A stretch of DNA of 64,000 nt from Craterostigma plantagineum (GCA_027422505.1 JAPQWV010000005.1:7755501-7819500), one strand, 5' to 3'; positions 11,630 through 23,999 are shown, numbered from the stretch's first letter. Notes: a model not told the origin generated them from the sequence alone. Translations and numbers: made by a program.

Positions 11630-14600
11630 ATGGATGTTTCAAGTTCAAATTACATCGGCAAAGTCCCTGTGTTAGACGGCTCCAACTACGCCTATTGGAA
11701 GGGTCGTGTTCGACAGTGCATCAAATCCATAGATTTGCGAGCATGGGAGTCTGTGCTCCACGGTTATTCTACACCAAAAACTGCCCAGGATGTTGATGGT
11801 GAAGTCGTTGAGAAACCAGTCAATCAGTGGACACTCCAAGAGAAGAGCGCCGCCGAGTTCAATGATAAAGCCCTTAATGCCATCTTCTCTTCGGTGGACA
11901 TCTTCATGTTCAAAATCATTCAAAATAGTACTACGGCAAAGGATGCGTGGGATCTACTTCAGAGGTACTGTGAAGGCGATGCGAGTGTGAAGCAGACACG
12001 TTTTCGGCTACTCCTCAACCAATTCGAAAATCTCAGAATAAAGGATGATAAGGATGTTACCACATACTTCGGCAAAATTCTGTCGATCTCGAGCGAGTGC
12101 GCCAGTCTCGGAGAGCCGATCGCAAATAAGGTATTAATATCTAAAGCAATTCGAACACTAAATGCGAAGTTTAATGTGAATGTAGCTGCGGTCGAGGAAG
12201 CCCACAATTTGTCGACGATGGATCTCAACACGTTGATGAACATCATGAAGAACTTTGAGACCAATCTCGAAGTACAAGATAGGGCCTCCCGCGGAAAAAG
12301 TCTCGCACTGATCAGTCAGCCGTCCAAGGATCTAACTGAGGTTGACCCCAATTGCGATGAGGATATGGCTATGTTCGTGAAGAAATTCACAAAGTTTCTT
12401 CAGAAGAAGAATGTCGAGCAGAATATTGGCCCAACATTCAGGAAGGGCCAGAAAACAGAACCTTCGTCTGCGCCTTCGTTCTTTAAATGCAAACCTGATG
12501 GAGAGAAGAAGAACATCAACTATGATTCTGTGAGATGCTATAAATGTCAAGGTTGGGGTCATTTCGCCAACGAATGTACCAACACACTTCGCAAGCATGG
12601 GAAATCACTTTGGGTTGATCTTTCCGACGATGAAGATGAGGAACAGTACCCTAAGGAGTCCAGGCATTCATCAGTAACCATACACTGCTTCTCAGACAAC
12701 GAAGAAGAAGATCATCAAATTGTCTTTACGGCGGTAACTGATGTTGAGCCAACATTTGACTCAACATCTGGGAGACAAATTATTTTTGATTATGATGACT
12801 CAAACTGTTTTGATGGGTATTTAAGTTCTGATGATGCAGAGTTGGAAACTGACGTTTGCGCGGAAGTCCAGATTAATGAAGCCGTCAATATGTTGTCCGC
12901 GCAATATGAGAAAGAAAAGGCGATGAACGCGGAACTCAAAGCCGAGGTTAAGAAGCTGACCGATGAGAATCAGAAAAGCGAAAAGATGATTGAAAGCTTG
13001 GTGGATGGAATGAACAAAATGGAAGCCTTACTAACACGCAAGGACAAGGAGATTGACAAGCTTCAAAAGCGAGTCGACGAGGCCGATGAGACGTTCACAA
13101 AGATGAACAAGGGTAAATCGACTCTTGATAAGGTATTATCGTTAGGTATTTTTGATAAGCAAGGTTTAGGATTTAATTCTCAGCCTACGCATGTTTCTAA
13201 ACCTTTGCCTGATGGTAAACCTAAGATAGTCCTTGTTAAGAAGAATGCCGAGCATGTTACGAGTGAAAGTAGTGAGACTTTAGGTGTTAAGAAGAGTACT
13301 AAGCATGTTTCCAGTAAGTCTAAGGATAGACAGTTTAAATGTACTCATTGCATGCAGCCCGGACATATTAAGCCATACTGCTGGAAATTGAAGGGGGAGA
13401 TTTCTGCGAAGAAATCGATGTCGGCTGAAATGTTATCCAACATTCCGCTCAACATTGAGAAATCAGTGTTGAAAAGTATGTCTGGAAAAGGTTTAGCTGG
13501 CTCACCTTCAAATTCTGGTAACCCAAATGCTGTTTTATCATCTAAGAAAGTTTGGATAGAGAAGTCCATGCATAAGTGCAATGTTGTGTATACCTCTTTG
13601 CGAGCTAACATGACAGGTTCTTGGTACTTCGATAGCGGGTGTTCACGACATATGACGGGTATCAAAGAGTATCTAAGTGATTACATGACTTTAAAGAGTG
13701 GATCTGTGACGTTTGGAGGTGGTGCTAAAGGACGGATTCTTGGTCGAGGCAGATTGAACGTGCCTGACTTTCCCAAGCTAAGCAATGTTCTTCATGTAGA
13801 CGGGCTCGTAGCCAATCTGATTAGCATAAGCCAACTTTGCGACGACAAACTGGAGGTAAGATTTAGTAAGGGAAGTTGTGAGGTTTTTAACAGCCATGGT
13901 GTTCGAGTTATGGCAAGTAAACGATCGAGCGATAACTGCTACTTAGTCGGAGACAAATCCAGTTCGAAGGACGTGTGCCAACTCTCAAAGGCCGAAGACG
14001 ATGCCATCCTTTGGCATTACAAACTGGGCCACGTTAACTACCGAACATTGGAGCAGCTTATCAAGCATGAGGCGATCAGAGGCGTTCCGAAGCTTAAGGA
14101 GTTTGGTAAGATTAAGCAAAGCAACGATGGGATCTTTATGTCCCAAGAGAAGTATGCGAAGAACACTGTCAAGAAATTCGGGTTGGACACAGCAAAGGTA
14201 ATGAAAACGCCTATGGGGTCTACGCAAAAGGTAAGTAAGGACAATGTTGGACAGAATGTTGACCCAACATTGTATCGATCTATGATAGGCAGTTTATTGT
14301 ACTTGTCCGCTAGTAGACCCGATATCATGTATAGCGTATGCATATGTGCTAGATATCAGTCTGAGCCTAAAGTTTCACATCTTAATGTTGTTAAGCGTAT
14401 TCTTCGTTATGTGAGTGGATCGTGTAGCCTAAGATTGTGGTTCTCCAAAGATACTAATATGAGTCTTGTAGGCTATAGCGATGCTGATTGGCAGGTGACG
14501 AGGATGATCGCAAGAGCACAAGTGGCGGCTGTTTCTTCTTAGGTAATAATCTTGTTGCATGGTGTAGTAAGAAGCAAAATTGTGTGTCTTTATCTACTGC

Positions 14601-14931
14601 TGAGTCTAAGTATGTTGCGGCGGGTAGTTGTTGTACGCAATTAATATGGTTGAATAGCATGTTGTGTGACTATGGGTTAGAGTGCGAATCTGTTCTCATG
14701 TATTGTGATAACCTTAGTGCCATCAACATATCTAGGAACCCTATCCAGCATTCACGCACGAAGCATATAGATATACGACATCATTTTCTGAGAGATATGG
14801 TAGAAAAAGAGTTAGTTCGCATTGAGCATATAGACACGAAACATCAGTTAGCTGACATTTTCACGAAAGTATTGGATTTTGAAAGGTTTTCAGACCTGAA
14901 AAAGTCCATAGGTTTGCATCAGACTGTCTGA
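11630..14931 (+). pseudogene. inner element gag-pol, lacking integrase core and most of RT
   Basis: The frame opens at ATG 11630 (MDVSSSNYIGKVPVLDGSNY). An earlier non-ATG opening at 11579 overlaps the primer site and is not used here. In order: gag with a DUF4219/UBN2-type fold, a CCHC knuckle (CYKCQGWGHFANEC), an acidic and coiled-coil stretch, a second knuckle (CTHCMQPGHIKPYC), the protease motif YFDSGCSRHM, and the pre-integrase LWHYKLGH. The frame then jumps from GVPKLKEFGK to IKQSNDGIFMSQ, which in full Copia elements belongs to the reverse-transcriptase tail. The integrase catalytic core and the YVDD-type RT core are therefore absent, with the frame kept. At about 14494 one base is missing (tggcaggt where tgggcaggt is expected), so RNase H (SLSTAESKYVA, ADIFTKVLD) lies in another frame and ends at 14931. 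Confidence 0.9.
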
Positions 14932-16554
14932 ATGTTGGTCCAACATTTGGATCAACATAGCATATGTCGAACTTGATGGTTACTGTTTTGATGTTTGATT
15001 TAATGTTCTTTCTGTTATTCTGTGAAATGATTTGACTCACCTAGACCGTTCCCTGAAATGACCCTCTTCCTTAAAAAAAAAAAAAAAAATTGCTCGTGAT
15101 CCTTTTTCAAGATACAGGTTCAGGTAATAAGCTTCCCTAGGTACACGGATTTCGCGGTGACGATGTACTCTTTGCGACAAAAATCCTAACCTTGATGATA
15201 AGGAACGCATAAGGGCTGTAAGTAATAAGTCTATAACTGAGATAAAGTAGGGCAGAAAATGAAAGGGAATAGAGTTTAGGGTGTTGAACAGAAAAGTCTG
15301 GAATTTCAGAATAGAATGTTGAGTCTTATGTTGGGGCAACATATGTGACTGTCAGTTTGATCATGCTATATTTTTGTGCTTTCGTTTATTTGCATTAGCT
15401 TTTAGGTCAGCATCTGTTAGTCTTTTGTGTCTAGTTTAGATATCTCTCAGAATTGCATTAGAACTCCTCGAAGAACAGCTCGTTACGCTTGTCTCAAGTG
15501 CTCATCATTGTCGCTCAAACGGTTAGTCTTGCTTGATTCTACCTTGACTTTTGACTTTGTGTCTTTTGGGTTGAATCATGATCTGATGTGCTCCTATTTG
15601 CCCGCATGACTAATTCGTCCACATAATATATTTTAGCTCCATGTTTACTTAGACAGTTGTGACCTAATTCGACCTTATCCTCTAAATTGTCTAAATTCTA
15701 TTTTTTTGGCCTTACTTCTTCCACGATGAAATTATTGCTGAGTGATCTTTTACCGTTGGAGTTGCTCACTGATATTACTCTCTCTGTTCTTGATTGTGGT
15801 TGATATAATAGAGGGTTACTCATTCTGTTCTCACTTATTTTTTTGGATTTATCTTTGATTTCTTTATGGCAAACTAACTTGTTTCTGAGTCTCAGAATGT
15901 TGGCCCAGATGTTAGCCCCACATTTACCTCGACATCTGCAAGTTGACTAACAGAGAAGTTCTCTGAGATTTTTTCTTTCTTCCCAAAAAGGGGGAGAAGG
16001 TTGTGCAGATAAAAAGGGGGAGATAAGGAAATTCAGGGGGAGCAGAATAAGGAGCCGAACAAACAGGGGGAGCTGACCAAGAAGGAGAAGCAGCCGAGAA
16101 AGCATCAGAAGGAAACTCCATACTCCATTGAGAGTGAAGATCTGATCCTTTCTATTTTTACATGCATAATTGATTTTTGTTTGCATTCTAAGTTACCTCC
16201 TTTTGCATGCTTGATTGAATTGTTTTTACTATGTGCACGCTGATTTGCTTTTTACTATGTGCATACTGATTTGCTTTTACTATGTGCATGCTGATTTGCT
16301 TCCCTGATATGTTTACATGTTTTGCCTGCTTACTTGCCGAAAATATTTATTTTGCAGATGTTTAACTTAATAAGACCTTGTTATGGCTATGTACTATTTT
16401 CGTAGTACTTTGAATAGTTTAATCGCTATTCTGTTTGCGTTTACTCTAACCATCTTTTGATGTTTTGTGGTTGGGTAGATTTTGCCTTCAGGGGGAGTTT
16501 CACTATGTCTAACGTCTGCTTTAGTTTTGGGAAGAAAGATAAAAAGGGGGAGAT
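14932..16554 (+). other. inner element 3' region with repeated polypurine tracts
   Basis: No intact frame. The region holds gggggag tracts near 15987, 16013, 16037, 16067, 16491 and 16546, the last forming the tract next to the 3' LTR. It also holds paired ccaacat/tcaacat words at 14938, 15320 and 15900. Extra space between pol and the 3' LTR with several polypurine tracts is known for Sireviruses, some of which carry an env-like gene here; none is recognisable in this copy. Confidence 0.7.
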
Positions 16555-17468
16555 TGTTGATGTTGAGGCTTCAACATTGGCAATGTTAGGGTAACATTCT
16601 AGCCAACATCTGTTGGCCGAGAATGTCTCTTTTCTCAGTTTTATCTTTCATGCCCAAAACTTGTTTAATCCGTATCTTGGCTATTTTTAGTGATGTGCAG
16701 GACTTATATAAGGATAGAGAATGGATCATACAGTGTGGAAAACGTGTGGAGCTGCTTCAACGAATTTGGGAAGTGCACTTACCTTAAATAGAAGATATGA
16801 AGATCAAAAGAGAATTAGTCAAGCTACGACCAAAATTAGAAGATCTGAATATCAAAGAGAATCATTCAGCTACCATAAATAGGAGATAAGAGATCGGCCA
16901 ATTAGATGAGAAGATTCGAACTAAATATATACTATATTTAGAGAGATCTTCGAAGAGATATTCAAGGGATCTTTTATCAATTCAAGATGGAGCCAAGACC
17001 TTTAAATAAGAGTTATTTTCGAGCTGCAATGTACGACTTTCGAGAGAGCTTTCATGGAGTAACTTTGAGCGACATATCGAGCGAAAACGATGAACGAAAC
17101 ACATATGGAGTTTGAGCGAGTTTTACATATTGCGAGAGTTGTCTTTTAGTCTAGCTTTTCAAAGGTCGAAAGATCTTGTAGTTTGCAGAATCCTTTTTGA
17201 TTCGTAGGTTTTGATAGACGTATTTTTACTATCTTGTGATAGTTATTTTGCCATCCATTGCTGTTAGTGGAATTTCGCCTTGAGGCACGCAGCAAGTTAT
17301 TTGACTTGCTGCACAGATTTACATCTCGTGTTATTTCAGTTTCGTCACTAAGTAATTACAATATTCCGCTGTGCACCTGAATGTTAGGTTGAGTGTTACC
17401 CCGACATTTTACCCAACATCTAGTCTATACTTAGTGTTTTACATCCATATCGTACCGGGACCACTTCA
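16555..17468 (+). repeat. 3' LTR of the inner Sirevirus-like element
   Basis: Same length as the 5' LTR, differing by three visible substitutions. Followed by the target duplication aaccg. Confidence 0.92.
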
Positions 17469-17473
17469 AACCG

Positions 17474-17987
17474 CATATGAAATATCAGGCCTAGTTAGAC
17501 TTAAGTAAATCAGCTTACCAATAATCCTCTAGAATAAGTGAATATTTATACTACCTGAAGCACTAGAACAGCTTAGTCTTTGATCTTCAGTATCTGAAAT
17601 TCCAGCAGTATGAGCAGCAATCTCTGATCTTTCAGCAGTAGTAAAAACTTCAGCACAACCAGCAGCTATAAAACCTTGAAAATCATCAATATCTGCAAGC
17701 TTTACATTCTGTTCGACTGGAATGCTTAAGGGTTTAGATCCCAACATCCCAGTCTCCCCTAACAACTCCTGAACATAATTTCTTTGGCTAAGAACAATTC
17801 CTCTATTAGATCTAGCAACTTCTATACCCAAAAAGTATTTTAACTCACCCAAGTCCTTCATATAAAACGTCTCATTTAAATAACTCTTAGCTTCATCAAT
17901 CATATGATTATCACTACCCGTAATCACAATATCATCAACATACACCAATAATATAACCACACTTCTCCCCCTTGATTTGACAAACAA
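17474..17987 (-). pseudogene. outer Copia: reverse transcriptase, catalytic part
   Basis: The minus-strand frame carries LLVYVDDIVITGSD, the YVDD active site, and the conserved DLGELKYFLGIEVARS. Its end near 17530-17700 has an unusual Ala/Ser-rich stretch and a stop. The LIYLSLTRPDISYAV tail continues in another frame to 17474 and, across the inner insertion, into 10657. Upstream it joins 20310 across the solo LTR (SDFGFV, then QSKNDYSLF). Confidence 0.85.
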
Positions 17988-18011
17988 AGAATAGTCATTC
18001 TTTGATTGTAC

Positions 18012-20304
18012 TGTTGGGGATGTGCCCTTGGAATGCCATTCGAGGATGTAATGAACAGGGCATGTATTTAATAATCGATGTATTATTCGTTATGTATTTG
18101 AATAATGTATTCTTATACGTATTAAGGGAATTTATACTTCATTATTTATTCTTTAAAAAGGCATATTATTTATTTACCTATAAAGTCTTACTAGGCATCC
18201 GGTATCGTGAGTTTAGTCACCGATTCTCATGGGATGAGAGAGGGGCACCGGTGAGTTATTATTCTCCGATATTAAATTAGTCCATAAGTCTTAGACCTTA
18301 GTAGGGTGACTGAGCGTCAATTACGACTTATTTGTTAACGACTCTTATATGGTTGTGCCAACCATTCGCTTGGGAAGCGGGAGGTCGTAACGTTGGTATA
18401 AGTTGAATTAGGGAATTGACTTGTACTTGGACACGACTCGCAATCGACGATCACATGGGCCTTATCGTTACTCTGGGTAGCGTCAATGATTGATCGATTG
18501 ACTATAGTAGTGTGCGTGGACCTTAGACCAAAGGGTTTTTGACGGAGTTGACTTTGGGGTCTTGACATGTCACTAGTTTGCTAGGCCCACCTTGTTCGGG
18601 GACGAACATGGGTCGGCGGCGACATGCGGTCTTGACAACAAAGGGTAACTGCCGTGCTTAGACTAACGTTAGGGATTCACTATCTCGTTAGTAACCGAGA
18701 CATGTGTCCTATGCATATTCGGGGACGGGAAATTACGAAGTCTTCGGCCGAAGCAATAAACTGACTCATGTGGGACGTGGAGAGCAGTTTAGTAATTTCG
18801 CCAGTCACGAATTAGTCATAGAGTCGAGTCTAGTGAGTTTGACGTAACCATGACTCTCACTCGATCGGGACATTTGTGAAGGGTCTATACGTACGACAAT
18901 AATCTATAGTCGGTTCGTAGATCGAAGATCGTACTCAACACGGGATCTATTTGGTACCGTAGGATTGGCTAGGCGCTTACCAAATTCTTGGATTCCTCCC
19001 TTGCCGGGTTGAGACGAACCAAGAGAGTCGGGCTTAAATATGATCACTGTGATAGTGCCTAACTAATATGAGATGTAAATTAATTTAACGGTCTTAGAGA
19101 CGTTAATATAATATTAAATATATGTTTTAGAAACTATATTTACATGGACAGATATTTACGGAACGAAAATGGTAATAGTTGAAGCGTAAATAGGGTTCAC
19201 AATGACAAGCAAGGCTTGTCACGGTTGTGAAGCCCATCTGCAAAGTTGCAGTAGCTTAAAAAATTCATATCTCACAATCTAGACCTCGGATTGAGAATCC
19301 ATTTGGTCAGAATCAAGATTGATGAGTCTTTTAACTATGGTTAAAACTTCAGGTCAATCGGACATCTTTTACCCCTCGATCAGATCGAAATACGAAACTG
19401 CCGCAAAGCTGTCAAAGTGTCACGGCCGTGAACACATTGCACGTGGCCGTGACGACCGGCAGTGGTGACCAAAAATGGTGCCCGACTGTGTCACGGCCGT
19501 GACACTCATTGCCAAGGCCGTGAAGGCCTCAAAGCAATGGTCATGGCCATGACAATGGCCGTGACGAGTGGCAGAACATGTCCAATGATGATTCACGGCC
19601 GTGACAAGCTTGTTTGAGGCCGTGAACACGCATCAAAACATCATTTACTTGGCCAAACCTAATCCAATTTCGATCCTTGTTCTTATGTTAGACATATGGG
19701 ACATTATTAGGTCATTTAATGACATAATAAAAGGGAATCTAACACCTTTTGAGTCATGTAGGACATGATCTCATTTGGATTAAATTAAAAGTCATTTTCT
19801 TGGTTTGGAAATGGACTTTTAATATATTTTCTTAGAGAATTTCGTCCATAACTTGAATTAAGCTCTTTCTCACTCTATCTTTGAGTTTTAGAGAGAAGTG
19901 AGAGCATTTAGGGTGATCTTTAAGAAATCCCTAAGTGTTTGTGAGTTTTAGAAATCACACACATACATATACATCTCTACACAACACTCCACACCATCTC
20001 TAGCCATCCTTGGGGTGGTGTTGGTTTGTGGTACTTCACGGGGTCGGCGTGACTCTCTTCGGCGCAGTTCGTGAGCTAGGGAGCTAAGGATCTTCGCGAC
20101 GAGGGTAATGTTCTAAACCTTAATACGTGTATACATGCGTGTTTTTCTTTATACCGAGTTTGGTCTTGTGGCGGGAACAAGGAAATTTTTGAAATTCACT
20201 CGTTCCAACGGGGAACCGTTGGAAAACCGTATGGGGAACCCAGAAAAATTTTAAATTCCGCTGCGTCCGGGGCAAGGCCTCGGGTCACCCGGGGTTTCCC
20301 AACA
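18012..20304. mobile_element. 2.3-kb solo LTR inside the outer Copia
   Basis: It starts tgttgggg and ends tttcccaaca with short inverted ends, flanked by a perfect 5-bp duplication tgtac (18007-18011, 20305-20309). There is no coding region and no second LTR, as left by LTR-LTR recombination. The length suggests a long-LTR family, perhaps a chromovirus of the Tekay/Del type, but this is not established. It includes an array of ggccgtga palindromes at 19420-19630. Confidence 0.85.
19420..19630. repeat. array of TCACGGCCGTGA palindromes in the solo LTR
   Basis: Within 210 bp the 12-bp palindrome tcacggccgtga occurs at about 19420, 19490 and 19591. Many half or variant sites (ggccgtga, tggccatga) lie between them. 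The local GC content contrasts with the AT-rich remainder. Confidence 0.8.
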
Positions 20305-20309
20305 TGTAC

Positions 20310-21524
20310 AAATCCGAAATCACTCATTGCCAATGTGAATTTTTTATTCCACTGACGCGGTGCTTGTTTTAAGCCATACAATGGCTTTTTAAGTTTACAT
20401 ACCTTGATAGAATTTTCAGAATTACTTGAATTTAGTCCTTGAGGCATACTCATGTATACTTCTTCAAGCAAATCTCCCTCTAAAAATGCATTAGTGACGT
20501 CCATTTGCCAAAGTGGCCAATTACATATAGATGCAAGTGATATAATCAATCTAATGGTAACATGTTTAGCCACGGGTGCAAATGTGTCAGTATAATCTAT
20601 ACCCCTAACTTGACTGTAGCCTTTTGCTACTAGTCGTGCTTTATACCTTTCGATAGAACCGTCGGCATTATATTTAATAGAATAGACCCATTTACAACCT
20701 ACGGGACATTTACCTTTTGGTAGATCCACTACCTTCCATGTATGGTTCAGCTCTAGTGCTGAAATTTCCACTTCCATAGCTTTTCTCCACTGTTCCGACC
20801 TCACAGCTTCCTGAAAATTCCTTGGAACTATTTCTCTGGCCAAATTAGCTATAAATGTGGCATACTTTGGCTTGATCCTGTTATAATGAACATAAGAGGA
20901 CAAGGGATACTTGACAGAGTAAGAATGGTTAGTTTCATTAGAGAAAGGGGAGATGAAATCCTTAAACCTGCTTGGAGGTCCACGAATTCTGTCTGACCTC
21001 CTCACAGGTTGATTTGCCTCTGTAGTAGAACTAGAATTCTGATTTTCCTGTTCTGGTTCAGCTCCCCCTGCATTACTTGGCTCAAGAATTTCATTATTAT
21101 AATTGTTTGAACAGATATCACTTACCATTGTCTTATCATAGCTGAAATCCTCATCAAACATAACTTCATCATATTTTTGAGTTGTAGACGACGGACCAGA
21201 ATTCTGCTTACCATTTAAATCAAATGGAAACTGATCCTCATAAAAAATCACATCCCTCGAAGTAACAAAATTTTCAGTTTCAAGGTCAAGTAATTTGTAT
21301 GCCTTTTGGTTGACAGCATACCCTATTAGCACACATGGTCTTGATCTCTCCTTGAACATATCAAGTTGTGGCAGAATTTTTACAAAACATAAACATCCAA
21401 ATACTCGCAAGTGATGAAATGTTGGTTCTCTACCATATAGAACATAGAAAGGTATTTTACCTTTAAGCAAAGAGGTCGGTGTCCTATTTATCAAGTATAT
21501 TGCTGTTTTTACGCACTCCCTCAA
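20310..21524 (-). pseudogene. outer Copia: integrase tail and first half of reverse transcriptase
   Basis: The minus-strand frame has the integrase C-terminal region (YLINRTPTSLL, LRVFGCLC), a hydrophilic linker, then the RT start (HTWKVVDLPKG, KWVYSIKYNADG, YKARLVAKG, DVTNAFLEGDLLEEVYM). A one-base deletion at about 21521 separates it from the integrase core frame. The last codons of the raw open frame run into the solo LTR and are not part of the element. Confidence 0.88.
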
Positions 21525-22633
21525 TACTTGATCGGTACCTTTGATTGAAACTTTAAGGCTCTAGCTACATTAAGTATATGCCTATGTTTCCGTTCTACCA
21601 CTCCGTTTTGTTGAGGAGTGTATGAACATGATTTTTGATGTATTATACCAAGGGAATCAAACAACTCACTACATTCTATGCTCAGAACTTCCAATGCATT
21701 GTCTGTTCTTATTGTCCTAATTGTTCTGGAAAACTGATTTTGAACATATACTATGAATTTTTTTAATACATTATATACTTCAGATTTATTTATCATAAGA
21801 AATCCCCATGTAGCTCGAGAATAGTCATCAACTAAGGTTAAAAAATACCTCTCACCATTAAAGGTTGGCTCCCTATACGGTCCCCAAATATCAACATGCA
21901 ACAATTCCATAATAGATGTAGTTATACTAGTACGCAACGGAAACTTAGTTCTACTATGCTTAGCTAAGGGACATATATGACAGTATTTATGATTTTCTTC
22001 TACTTTCAAGTTCAAGTCAGGCAAAGATTCAAGTCTATTAAAAGACATATGGCCAAATCTTTTGTGCCACAACGAGATTTTATTAATGTCTGCTTTATTA
22101 GCAACAACTTGGTGAATTTCACAATTACATAAGTTCGTAACATGATTAAATCTCTTACTAGCAGACACATTATCAACCTTATCCAAGTAATACAAGCCAT
22201 TCCAATTTCTACCAATCCCCCTTATCTTGCCAGTCCAACTCTCCTGGATTAGACAAAAATGGGGGTAGAAAACAATGCAGAAATTAGCATCATTAGATAG
22301 TTGAGACACAAATAGCAAATTTTGCTTGAACTCAGGCAAAAATAATACATCTATCAATTTCAGACTTTCATTCAAAGTAACTGTTCCGGAATTTGCAGCT
22401 GTAATAAGCTCCCCATTTGGTAATTTCACAAACATACCCAACTTATCAACAATTGATTCCTCATTATACAAACATTTATCTGAGATCATATGTTTATTTG
22501 CACCACTATCAATTATCCAGCTATTTTTATTTAATAAACAAGGGTAGTCCATACCTGAACCATTACCAACTTGGTTGGATGAAGTCCCTGGTTGAGTAGA
22601 ATCTGGCCCTTGTGCTCCGCCAAGAATGGCCAA
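21521..22633 (-). pseudogene. outer Copia: protease and integrase core
   Basis: Protease signature WIIDSGANKHM, pre-integrase LWHKRFGHMSFNRLES, and the integrase HHCC and DDE core (HVDIWGPY, IRTDNALEV, YTPQQNGVVERKHR). The frame is open over the whole core and ends where a base has been lost. Integrase would insert the cDNA into the genome. Confidence 0.9.
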
Positions 22634-22702
22634 GATTTGTTGATATTGGGAAGGAGTTATCTGAGGTCTCTCTGCTTGTACATTGTTCTGTGATCCAATA
22701 GC

Positions 22703-23641
22703 CTACTGGTCACCATGTGAGCTAGTTGCGTTTGCCTTGATAGGATTAACACCCCACTGCCCAATAGCTCGGCCTTGACCATAGTTATTGAATCTGCCTC
22801 TAGGTCCTCCTCGACCTCTTGCTCCTCTTCTACCACCTCGATTAACAATTTGAGGATACCCATGGAGCTTGAAGCAAGTTTCTCTAGTGTGCCCCCCAAC
22901 GTGGCAGTGATCACACCACGAAGCTCCTCTCTCAGTCCAGAACTTCGTCTGATTGGCATTACTTTGCAGTGCAATAGAGGTAACTTCCTGACTGTGGACA
23001 TTAATGTTTCTTTGGGCTTCTTCATTGCATATCATGGAGTACACCTGTCTGTGAGATGGCAAGGGGCTCATCATAAGAATCTGAGACCTCATATGGATGT
23101 AACCTTCGTTGAGTCCCATCAAAAATTGCATCATCTTGAGTTGATCACTGAATTCCACATACTCTTTAGACAGATTTGCGGCAGGAGATGGGATGAGACT
23201 ATCATACTCATCCCATAGTTGTCGTAGCTTCGAATAGTAATCTGTGACAGAACTTGTTCCTTGTGTGATCGTATTAATCTGCCTATAAAGTGCAAACAGT
23301 CGCGCATCATTGATTTTATCAAAGCGCTCCTTCAAGTCTTTCCAAATCAACTGAGCCGAGTCACAATAGATTACACCTTGAACTAACTCCCTCGTCAAAG
23401 ATCGGTGAATCCAAGAACGTACCAACGCATTGCATCTCTTCCACTGTTGAATCATTGGCGAGTTGTCCTCAGGCTGTTTATACGATTCGTCTATAAACCC
23501 TAACTTGTTTTTCGCCTCAAGTGCAATTAGCATTTCACGACTCCAAACCTTATCATTCTGAGTTCCTCTCAATATTTCAGTCACCAAATCCAAATTCGAA
23601 GTATCTGATGGGTGTAAATAGAGCGGATCGTTGAAGTTCAT
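22703..23641 (-). pseudogene. outer Copia: gag
   Basis: Opens at ATG 23641 (MNFNDPLYLHPSD), continues with the UBN2-type gag core (WKRCNALVRSWIHRSL, RLFALYRQINTITQG) and a CCHC knuckle (CDHCHVGGHTRETC), then a Gly/Arg-rich tail. The frame ends at a TAG at about 22703 where the polyprotein should read on to protease in the same frame, so a nonsense change is likely. Confidence 0.88.
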
Positions 23642-23803
23642 TGTCGACAGCCTTTTCTGATCTTGATTCTTTGGCTTCTTGTTCTGATTTCCATTATCTT
23701 CACCATCTGTTATCTCACGATCATCCGTTATCTGCGTATGGCTTCGATCTCTTCAAGATTGTAATTTGTAGTCACAAATTGATTTTAAATTGAGCTTTCG
23801 AAG

Positions 23804-23815
23804 GCTCTGATACCA
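23804..23815 (-). promoter_or_regulatory. primer binding site (tRNA-Met) of the outer Copia
   Basis: On the minus strand the bases after the 5' LTR read tggtatcagagc, complementary to initiator tRNA-Met. Confidence 0.9.
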
Positions 23816-23994
23816 TGTTATGAATATTCAAGGAAAGAATGTGTTTTCATTTAATCGTTCAGTATTGAATACACTGTATACAAGAAGCGTTTTATACTAA
23901 GTTGCTATACCTATATTTGCACACTAGTCCTTGCTCAACTAATAACTACTTAATACATCCCAAAATATATCTTTGAGTTCATCTCTTCTTGACA
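23816..23994 (-). repeat. 5' LTR of the outer Copia
   Basis: 179 bp, TG...CA ended, matching 9869-10042. Followed by the target duplication ccagt. Confidence 0.92.
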
Positions 23995-23999
23995 CCAGT

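Larger units (their letters stand above)
10663..17468 (+). mobile_element. inner Sirevirus-like Copia, internally deleted
   Basis: The target duplication aaccg (10658-10662, 17469-17473) is perfect. The LTRs are 914 bp each (10663-11576 and 16555-17468) and differ by three substitutions in a line-by-line reading, so insertion is recent. The primer site tggtatcagagc is at 11580-11591, and a polypurine tract (aaaaagggggagat) ends just before the 3' LTR. A large gag with two CCHC knuckles, an extra 1.6-kb region after pol and several polypurine-like tracts point to the Sirevirus (SIRE/Maximus) lineage. Integrase core and most of reverse transcriptase are missing. It is nested inside the outer Copia in opposite orientation. 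Confidence 0.92.
9869..23994 (-). mobile_element. outer Copia LTR retrotransposon (14.1 kb including two insertions)
   Basis: The target duplication ccagt is at 9864-9868 and 23995-23999. LTRs are at 9869-10042 and 23816-23994, nearly identical apart from one small indel block. The primer site is at 23804-23815, and a polypurine tract (minus-strand ttgagggggag) adjoins the left LTR. The minus-strand order is gag, protease, integrase, reverse transcriptase, RNase H, which defines Copia. The body is interrupted by a Sirevirus-like element (10663-17468) and a solo LTR (18012-20304). Removing them gives about 5.0 kb, a normal Copia length. The coding region has an in-frame stop after gag, a frameshift after integrase and a stop before RNase H, so it is not autonomous. 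It lies in the last intron of the DUF21/CBS gene, in opposite orientation. Confidence 0.92.

Noticed and set aside
18335..19629. Short open frames in the 18-20 kb region
   Set aside because: They lie inside a TG...CA solo LTR with a perfect target duplication and have no conserved motif.
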